From: Flavobacterium psychrolimnae | GTDB lineage: Bacteria > Bacteroidota > Bacteroidia > Flavobacteriales > Flavobacteriaceae | Reading direction: 5' to 3' | Assembly (NCBI RefSeq): GCF_003312425.1 | Contig: NZ_QNUX01000011.1 | Coordinates: forward strand, 1-64,000 | Length of the DNA: 64,000 nt | In this document: piece after piece, positions 62,521 to 64,000 of the stretch | Layout: each line of letters starts with the position of its first letter | Numbering within the stretch: the stretch's first letter is position 1 | The notes under the pieces: generated by a model | What the model was told of the DNA's origin: nothing | Databases searched by the model: none | What the model saw: the letters and a program-made list of their open reading frames with translations, nothing else | Translations under genes and position numbers: made by a program

Positions 62521-63120
62521 CCATAAAACTAATAAAAGTAACTGAGGGATTGCGCCTAAAATAAAGCCAATAATCAGTTCTTTATTAGTGTGTGCATTCA
62601 TTTCCAGGCGGGACGAAGCTACAATTCCGTTAAGGAGAATCAACGCTGCAATAGTAAAAGTACTCTGGATTTGCAGATGCATGCTCAAGCCAATTATAAA
62701 GACGGTCAAGGAGCTCATGCCAATCATGTGAAGGCTCGCTTTTATATTTCCAAACAATAGTATCAGTGCTAAGAGACTACTCAAAAGTCCACCCAACAAG
62801 AAAAAATGCAGTTCGGGATAGCGATCTATGGTAATGCTTTTTCGAACTAGCAAGATGATTAAAAAGCAATGTAATAGCAACGGAATTTTACGCTGTGACA
62901 CTTTGGATACCATAACCGAATCAACATTTCCTGTTGCCCGCAAAAGCAGGAAAACCAGGACGGGAATAAATATAGTTACTATTAAAATCTGGAAAAAAAC
63001 AAACAACTTTTCTTGAGTCACAAATTCAGTTCCATTAAAAAAAAGATAGAACAATGTAGCCATTACCGGTATGAATATCGGATGGAAAACATAAGAGAAA
63101 AAGGGAAGAATTTTTTTCAA
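62515..63120 (-). CDS. integral membrane protein, PAP2-like (201 aa)
   Basis: Five to six membrane helices are visible, from FSYVFHPIFIPVMATLFYLFF to ELIIGFILGAIPQLLLLVLWL. The C-terminal part contains SRLEMNAHTNKE, which fits the SRxxxxxHxxx(D/E) motif of PAP2 phosphatases, and KVSQRKIP may correspond to the first basic motif. The middle PSGH motif is not seen, so lipid-phosphatase activity is uncertain. It may be a degenerate family member widespread in Flavobacteria. Confidence 0.78.
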   Translation of the reverse strand: MKKILPFFSYVFHPIFIPVMATLFYLFFNGTEFVTQEKLFVFFQILIVTIFIPVLVFLLLRATGNVDSVMVSKVSQRKIPLLLHCFLIILLVRKSITIDRYPELHFFLLGGLLSSLLALILLFGNIKASLHMIGMSSLTVFIIGLSMHLQIQSTFTIAALILLNGIVASSRLEMNAHTNKELIIGFILGAIPQLLLLVLWL

Positions 63121-63141
63121 GAGTTATTTTTTTTTCAAAAA

Positions 63142-63149
63142 CAAATATA
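63142..63149 (-). promoter_or_regulatory. possible promoter of the PAP2-like gene
   Basis: Minus-strand TATATTTG fits the -7 box, 21 bases before the ATG. The -33 position shows no clear TTG. Confidence 0.4.
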
Positions 63150-63343
63150 AGCAATCTGTCAAAAACAGTACAGCATAATTCTGTTGTTTCTTTATGGTTT
63201 ATAAACGGAATTGCTGATAATTATATTATATCGAGGTTCTCGTTTTGAAAAGAAGTGGTATTTTTGGAGAAGTTATAGAGCAGTAAGAACTGTAATAAAT
63301 ATATTTTCCAGAAAAGAAATTCATCTCAATCTCTTTTAATTCC

Positions 63344-64000
63344 ATGAGTCAAAAAATCCTAAATAGCCTTCAAAGAATCACCGCCAAATATATTGGTAAT
63401 CAAGAAAATGTAACTTTAGACAGTGTTTCTATAGACAGTCGTTCGTTGCAAAACGGCCCTCATACGGTGTTCTTTGCATTGGTTGGCGCTCACATTGATG
63501 CACATTTTTATATCAAAGATTTAATAGCGAATGGCGTTCAAAACTTTGTTGTGACCCATATTCCGGATGATTGTAAGGAGAAAGCGAATTTTTATGTTGT
63601 TGAAAATACATTGGCTGCTTTACAACAATTTGCCGCGAACTATCGCAGTCTTTTTGATTTCCCTATTATCGGGCTGACCGGAAGTAACGGTAAAACGATT
63701 GTCAAGGAATGGCTCAATTTTTTATTGAGTCCTGATTATAACGTTATTCGAAGTCCAAAGAGTTATAATTCCCAAATTGGAGTGCCGCTGTCCGTGATTG
63801 CGATTAATGAAAAACACAATTTAGGGATTTTTGAAGCGGGTATTTCTACCCGTTCTGAAATGGATAAATTAGAGCAAATTATCAAGCCGACTATTGGAAT
63901 TCTTACGAATATTGGAACTGCACACGATGAAGGGTTTGCAAGCACAGAAGAAAAAATTATCGAAAAATTAAAACTTTTTGAGCACGCTGAGGTTTTAGTT
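63344..64000 (+). CDS. murF: UDP-N-acetylmuramoyl-tripeptide:D-Ala-D-Ala ligase, 5' part (probable MurF-Alr fusion)
   Basis: The frame from ATG 63344 stays open to the window edge (219 codons). MSQKILNSLQRITAKYIG, VSIDSRSLQNGPHTVFFAL and the ATP loop IIGLTGSNGKTIVKEWLNFLL identify the Mur ligase. SYNSQIGVPLSVIAIN, FEAGISTRSEMDKLEQII and PTIGILTNIGTAHDEGF agree with MurF. The enzyme adds D-Ala-D-Ala to the peptidoglycan precursor. In Bacteroidota this N-terminal form is usually fused to alanine racemase. The fusion itself lies beyond the window and is inferred. Confidence 0.9.
   Translation, partial: MSQKILNSLQRITAKYIGNQENVTLDSVSIDSRSLQNGPHTVFFALVGAHIDAHFYIKDLIANGVQNFVVTHIPDDCKEKANFYVVENTLAALQQFAANYRSLFDFPIIGLTGSNGKTIVKEWLNFLLSPDYNVIRSPKSYNSQIGVPLSVIAINEKHNLGIFEAGISTRSEMDKLEQIIKPTIGILTNIGTAHDEGFASTEEKIIEKLKLFEHAEVLV

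Noticed and set aside
1..64000. CRISPR arrays, prophage, defence islands, integrases or secondary-metabolite genes
   Set aside because: No regularly spaced repeats, phage structural genes, Cas, restriction, retron or large synthase genes are present; apart from the IS end at the left edge there is no mobile-element gene.

Overview
The window is a stretch of chromosome from a member of the Bacteroidota, almost certainly Flavobacterium or a close relative. The evidence is the AT-rich coding, the recurring TAnnTTTG promoter boxes, the near absence of Shine-Dalgarno sequences, tRNA genes without an encoded CCA end, Bacteroidota-type lipoproteins, a 14-gene nuo operon with a short NuoG, and a MurF gene of the type that is fused to alanine racemase in this group. 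Most of the window is housekeeping and catabolic DNA. I found no CRISPR array, prophage, phage-defence island or secondary-metabolite cluster.

Layout. 1-99: the end of an IS3-type insertion sequence with the first codons of its transposase. 118-2673: pth, rplY (ctc) and prs, all on the minus strand. 2964-3074: tRNA-Leu(CAA) with a terminator. 3124-4858: four small minus-strand genes of unknown function, including two lipoproteins. 4952-15949: a galactan/galactose locus made of a divergent GntR-type regulator, then galM, two GH53 endo-galactanases, a GH2 beta-galactosidase, galK, galT and a sodium/sugar symporter. Together these would cut beta-1,4-galactan to galactose and take it to glucose-1-phosphate by the Leloir route. 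16135-18849: a MORN-like secreted protein, aspS and a cold-shock protein. 19005-32229: the complex I operon nuoABCDEFGHIJKLMN.

32372-39844: a mixed region with a FrnE-like DsbA-family protein, a Gfo/Idh/MocA oxidoreductase, two secreted proteins, an AraC regulator, umuC-umuD and a TlpA-like thioredoxin. 39864-46961: a tripartite RND efflux operon (tetR, tolC-like, membrane fusion protein, RND pump) followed upstream by a YceI protein. Nearly identical promoter/operator sequences precede tetR and yceI, which suggests one regulon. 47023-56517: a polyprenyl synthase, 2-oxoglutarate dehydrogenase sucA and sucB separated by a secreted DUF2846-like protein, a clan AA aspartic protease, tatD and an acyltransferase. 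56507-57720: ansA and tRNA-Ser(GGA). 57810-61523: the gluconate operon gnd-gntP-gntK. 61819-64000: a beta-barrel protein, a PAP2-like membrane protein and the 5' part of murF.

Nothing here is clearly a new biological system. The observations most worth following are the duplicated TetR operator, the two copies of a structured Flavo-1-like RNA motif, the tandem operator-like repeat before galM, the extra secreted-protein gene inside the suc operon, and the small unknown operon beside tRNA-Leu.
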